DNA of 9,314 bases from Actinomycetes bacterium (lineage in GTDB: Bacteria > Actinomycetota > Acidimicrobiia > Acidimicrobiales > Palsa-688): assembly GCA_021827225.1 (NCBI GenBank), contig JAKAXG010000122.1, forward strand, positions 1 through 9,314. The letters are read 5' to 3'. The notes beneath the pieces are model-generated. The model saw only the letters and a list, made by a program, of their open reading frames with translations. It was not told the DNA's origin and made no database searches. This document shows, one piece after another, positions 6,507 through 9,314 of this stretch; within the stretch, counting starts at the first letter, position 1; every line of letters begins with the position of its first letter. The position numbers and the translations under genes were made by a program.

Positions 6507-7627
6507 CACCGGCGACGGCTTCCGACCTCGTGCCAGAGCTCGGCGTAGGCGTCGGCGACGCCGGAGATGGTGAAGCGGTCCCGGACCCGCGCCGCACCGG
6601 CGGCCCCCAGCCGGGCGGCCCGGTCGGGGTGGTCGGCCAGGTCCGCCATCGCCCGCGCCAGGGCGGAACTGTCTCCCGGCTCCACGACGATCCCGGCTCC
6701 TCCGGCGAGGACCTCCGGCACGCCGCCCACCCCGGAGGCCACGCACGGCAGGCCGGCGGCCATGGCCTCCAGCAGGGCCAGGGGCAGGTTCTCGTTGCGC
6801 GACGGCAGCACGAAGGCATCGGCGCGGGCCAGATGGGTGGCCACGTCGCGCTGCCATCCGGTGAGCTCCACCCGGCCGGCCAGCCCGGCTGCCACTGCCA
6901 TCTCCCGGCAGCGGGCGGCTTCAGCCCCGTCGCCCACCAGGACCAGACGCAGCCGGGGCCGGGTGGCGGCCACCATCGCGAAGGCCTCCACCAGGCGCGG
7001 CACCGACTTGGCCGGGGCGAAGGACCCGACCGACACGAACACCTCCACCGGCCGCCCCGCCCTGTCCGCGCCCCTCGGCTTCCCGACCGCGGCCACCCCG
7101 TTCGGGATGACCCGGACCCGGGTCGGCGGAACGGCCATCCAACGGCGGGCGAAGCGGGCCATGGCCTCCGATGGTGCGACCAGGGCGGCGGCCCGCCGGC
7201 AGGAGAGTGCCTCGCCCGCCACCCGGGCGGTGTCGGAGGCCCGGACCCGGCGGGGCACCGGCCCGGCGGGCCCGGCGTTCCAGCCGGCGCAATGGTCGGG
7301 CACACCGTGGAGGGTCCGGGTGGCGACCGCCGGCCCGGCCGCGCCCAGCGCGGTCATCAGACCGGCCCGCCGGTCCTGGGCGTGCACCACGTCGGGGCCG
7401 AGCCGGGCCAGCAGGCGGCGTAGCTCGGCCCGGCCCCGACGGTCGCCGGCGGAGCGGACCGTCACCGGATGGAAGTGGCCATCGATGCGTCCGGCCCCGA
7501 TCGCCGGTCCCGGACCGATCACCAGCGGCTCCACCCCGCGCGGCCGGTCCAGCAGCTCGCGGGCCAGGTCCACGGTTGCCTCCACCGGTCCACCCCGGTC
7601 CTGGGTGAGCAGCAGGGCCACCTTCAC
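6506..7627 (-). CDS. GT4-family glycosyltransferase (373 aa)
   Basis: A second GT-B, GT4-type glycosyltransferase of typical length, different in sequence from its downstream neighbour. It starts VKVALLLTQDRGGPVEATVD, has DVVHAQDRRAG at 79-89 and SEAMARFA at 153-160, and the linker VIPNGV at 173-178. The donor domain shows SVGSFAPAKSVPRLVEAF (199-216), GDGAE (232-236) and the EX7E pair E279-E287 (NENLPLALLE) with AMAAGLPCVAS after it. The GTG start at 7627 overlaps the deacetylase stop by 4 nt (GTGA). The frame extends upstream to 7774, but that part lies within the deacetylase gene and lacks family features. It probably adds a sugar consecutive to that of the next enzyme; donor and acceptor are unknown. 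Confidence 0.92.
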   Translation of the reverse strand: MKVALLLTQDRGGPVEATVDLARELLDRPRGVEPLVIGPGPAIGAGRIDGHFHPVTVRSAGDRRGRAELRRLLARLGPDVVHAQDRRAGLMTALGAAGPAVATRTLHGVPDHCAGWNAGPAGPVPRRVRASDTARVAGEALSCRRAAALVAPSEAMARFARRWMAVPPTRVRVIPNGVAAVGKPRGADRAGRPVEVFVSVGSFAPAKSVPRLVEAFAMVAATRPRLRLVLVGDGAEAARCREMAVAAGLAGRVELTGWQRDVATHLARADAFVLPSRNENLPLALLEAMAAGLPCVASGVGGVPEVLAGGAGIVVEPGDSSALARAMADLADHPDRAARLGAAGAARVRDRFTISGVADAYAELWHEVGSRRR

Positions 7628-8376
7628 GGCCGGGCCACCGGCTCCCGGCGCAGACGGTCGGCCACGGCCAGCAGGTTCAGCCCACCGTTCAGGGCCGCGG
7701 CGAAGGTCGAGAGCGGGAACTCCTCGGAGAAGTGGCGGGGGATGCGCAGGGCCGCAGTGGCCGGGCGCATCCATCCCCGCCGGGTGGTGACGGCGTGCCG
7801 GTAGCCCGCCGCCGCCACGGCTGCCACCACCCGGTCGTCGTGGTGGCCGGCAGGGTAGGCGAATGACACCACGGGCTGGCCGAGCAGGTCCTCGAGGTCC
7901 TCCCGGCTGCCGCGCACCTCCGACTCGAGGCGGCGGTCCCCGCAGGCCCGCAGGTCGCAGTGCGTGCGGGTGTGGGCGCCCACGGTGACCCCCTCGGCGG
8001 CCATCTCCAGCAGCTGGCGCCGGTCCAGATAGCCGGGCGTGCCCAGCAGGCGGCTCGGCACGTAGATGGTGGCGGGCAGGCGGAGCTCTGCCAGGACCGG
8101 GAGGGCGTTGGCGTGGTTGTCGGCCCAGCCGTCGTCGAAGGTGAGCACCACGGCCCGGCCCGGGATCGCCTCCCGGGCCGCGGCCAGCTCGATGACCGGC
8201 AGGCGGTCCCGCCGGCCGGCCAGGAACGCCATCTGGGCGGAAAAAGTGGACCGCCGTATGGCCAGCGGGTGCCCTCCGTCGTCGACCCTGTGGTAGCCGA
8301 GCACCAGGGCCCTCCCGTCAGCGGGCCGGGGCAGGCTTCCCCAAACGCGGCACAGGCCCCGCGATGTCCGTCTCAT
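7624..8376 (-). CDS. Polysaccharide deacetylase (NodB fold, CE4)
   Basis: The 250-residue protein carries the NodB-homology domain of carbohydrate esterase family 4, which removes N- or O-acetyl groups from sugars using a metal ion. Visible motifs are LGYHRV (26-31), motif 1 TFDDG (79-83, with base D81 and metal ligand D82), motif 2 HTRTH (H135 and H139, metal ligands) and motif 3 FAYPAG (172-177), so the catalytic core appears intact. No signal peptide or membrane helix is seen, unlike many secreted members, which suggests action on cytoplasmic lipid-linked intermediates or another export route. ATG at 8376 is 7 nt after the acyltransferase stop. An AGG lies just upstream. Its exact substrate is unknown. 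Confidence 0.92.
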   Translation of the reverse strand: MRRTSRGLCRVWGSLPRPADGRALVLGYHRVDDGGHPLAIRRSTFSAQMAFLAGRRDRLPVIELAAAREAIPGRAVVLTFDDGWADNHANALPVLAELRLPATIYVPSRLLGTPGYLDRRQLLEMAAEGVTVGAHTRTHCDLRACGDRRLESEVRGSREDLEDLLGQPVVSFAYPAGHHDDRVVAAVAAAGYRHAVTTRRGWMRPATAALRIPRHFSEEFPLSTFAAALNGGLNLLAVADRLRREPVARP

Positions 8377-8383
8377 TCGCCTG

Positions 8384-9313
8384 CTACCGGCGGGTGGCGT
8401 CCGGCCAGCGGAGCGAGGGGTGAAACCACGGCCGGATCCGCTCGCCGCGACCGGCGGCGCCCTCCCCGCCGAAGACCCCGCGGTTGGCCCCGGCCGCGGC
8501 GGCCACCGCCGCTGCTGTCACCCCGGCCGGCGCCAGCACCAGCGTGGTGAACGGCAGCTCGCCCGGCAGCAGGGACGACGCCCAGCCGTCACTCGACGCG
8601 CTGCAGCTGTCCACCGGACCGTCACCCCACCCTCCGCTGCGGGTCAGCTCCCAGATCAGCAGATGGCCGGGGGAGAACCGGCTGTAGGCGGGGTCCCAGC
8701 CGATCTTGAACAGGAAACGCTGTCCACCTGCGCTGAAGCCGGACACCATGGCCACCGGGTGTCCTCCGGCCTCCAGGGCGGCCAGGCGCAGGCCCGGGAT
8801 GTCCCGGAGGAAGCCGGCGTGCCCGGGCCGGCGCAGCAGAGCGGTACCGGCCCGTCCCTTCCACCCGGCGGCCTCGAGGCGGAGGAACCGCTCCAGCGCG
8901 CCGGGCTGCCCGCTTCGGTCCACCATCCGTACCTCCCCTCCCGTCGCCGCCGCCAGCTCCCGCCGGGCCCGGGCCAGGCGGCGCCGGCGGTGCCCGCTCA
9001 CGCCCGGCGCTTCGCCGGGCGGCGGCGACCAGCCGGAGCGGCGGAACCGCTCCCAGACCACCAACCTGCGGCCGGAGCGAGCGGCCGCCTCGCGGATCAC
9101 CGGTACCAGGGGAGAGTCCTCCCGGACCCATTCGAAGACCACCAGTCGCCGGTCCGGAAGGCAGGTCAGCGCCCGGGCAAGTGAATCGCCTTCGGCGTGG
9201 CGCCCGACGGGAGGCGCGCCGGCCAGGGAATAGAGGTGAACCCGGGTGGTGAGCGCCGGCCAGGGCAGTGCCCGCCAGAACGGGCGGGCCCGCACCGGTA
9301 GGCACACCTGCAT
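8384..9313 (-). CDS. GNAT acyltransferase, CelD/BcsL-like, probably 5'-truncated
   Basis: At least 309 residues resembling the Acetyltransf_6 (CelD/BcsL, FemAB-like) family found in exopolysaccharide clusters, where members are thought to acylate sugars or add amino acids. Family-like blocks are the basic helix HRRRRLARARREL (108-120), FLRLEAAGWKGRAGTAL (143-159) and FKIGWDPAYSRFSPGHLLI (202-220). The C-terminal stretch GPVDSCSASSDGWASSLLP (232-250) sits where the family has a conserved D and late-domain motif. The first Met codon (9313) lies one base from the window edge, so its ribosome site cannot be seen. Many relatives have a longer N-terminus, so the true start may be outside. The gene ends with TAG 7 nt before the deacetylase start and is the first visible gene of the operon. 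Acyl donor and substrate are unknown. Confidence 0.8.
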   Translation of the reverse strand: MQVCLPVRARPFWRALPWPALTTRVHLYSLAGAPPVGRHAEGDSLARALTCLPDRRLVVFEWVREDSPLVPVIREAAARSGRRLVVWERFRRSGWSPPPGEAPGVSGHRRRRLARARRELAAATGGEVRMVDRSGQPGALERFLRLEAAGWKGRAGTALLRRPGHAGFLRDIPGLRLAALEAGGHPVAMVSGFSAGGQRFLFKIGWDPAYSRFSPGHLLIWELTRSGGWGDGPVDSCSASSDGWASSLLPGELPFTTLVLAPAGVTAAAVAAAAGANRGVFGGEGAAGRGERIRPWFHPSLRWPDATRR

Positions 9314-9314
9314 G

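Noticed and set aside
6507..6857. Upstream extension of the 359-aa glycosyltransferase to a start at 6857
   Set aside because: The extension lies wholly inside the preceding glycosyltransferase gene. The canonical GT4 N-terminus begins at the ATG at 6506.
7628..7774. Upstream extension of the 373-aa glycosyltransferase to 7774
   Set aside because: The extra residues are Pro/Gly/Arg-rich, overlap the deacetylase and come before the natural GT-B first strand.

Overview
The window is very GC-rich. It uses GTG as well as ATG starts, has tightly packed and overlapping genes, and encodes Ala/Gly/Arg/Pro-rich proteins. This points to a high-GC actinobacterium (Actinomycetota); nothing in the sequence fixes the order or genus. 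No rRNA, tRNA, insertion sequence, CRISPR array, phage gene or replication origin was seen.

Layout, right to left. A minus-strand operon enters from the right edge (9313) and runs to about 4010. It encodes a CelD/BcsL-type GNAT acyltransferase (5' end probably outside the window), a NodB-fold polysaccharide deacetylase, two GT4 glycosyltransferases and a Wzx-type polysaccharide flippase. The junctions are a 7-nt gap, a 4-nt GTGA overlap, a 1-nt TGATG overlap and a 1-nt gap (TGA-C-ATG), so the genes are almost certainly co-transcribed and translationally coupled. Converging on the flippase is a plus-strand gene (2576-4009) for a compact chain-length regulator fused to a bacterial tyrosine kinase (Wzz/YveK + CpsD/Wzc type). 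A 9-bp GC hairpin sits exactly over its stop codon. Divergent from the kinase, across a gap of about 90 bp, are two minus-strand genes overlapping by 37 nt: a coiled-coil, proline-rich protein of no recognised family, and a membrane-anchored DUF4012 protein. Bases 1-74 hold no recognisable gene.

Together the genes look like part of an exopolysaccharide or capsule locus. The glycosyltransferases would build a lipid-linked glycan in the cytoplasm, the acyltransferase and deacetylase would alter its sugars, and the flippase would move it across the membrane. The kinase/co-polymerase would set chain length, and the DUF4012 protein is probably an extracytoplasmic partner. No Wzy polymerase or initiating phosphoglycosyltransferase is visible, so the locus must continue outside the window or use genes elsewhere.

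The main oddity is that the flippase frame has no stop codon at its natural end. It stays open through the antisense of the whole kinase gene and, in the same frame, through the coiled-coil gene to 1837. A frameshift or assembly error near 4023-4026 is the simplest explanation, but real read-through cannot be excluded from sequence alone.
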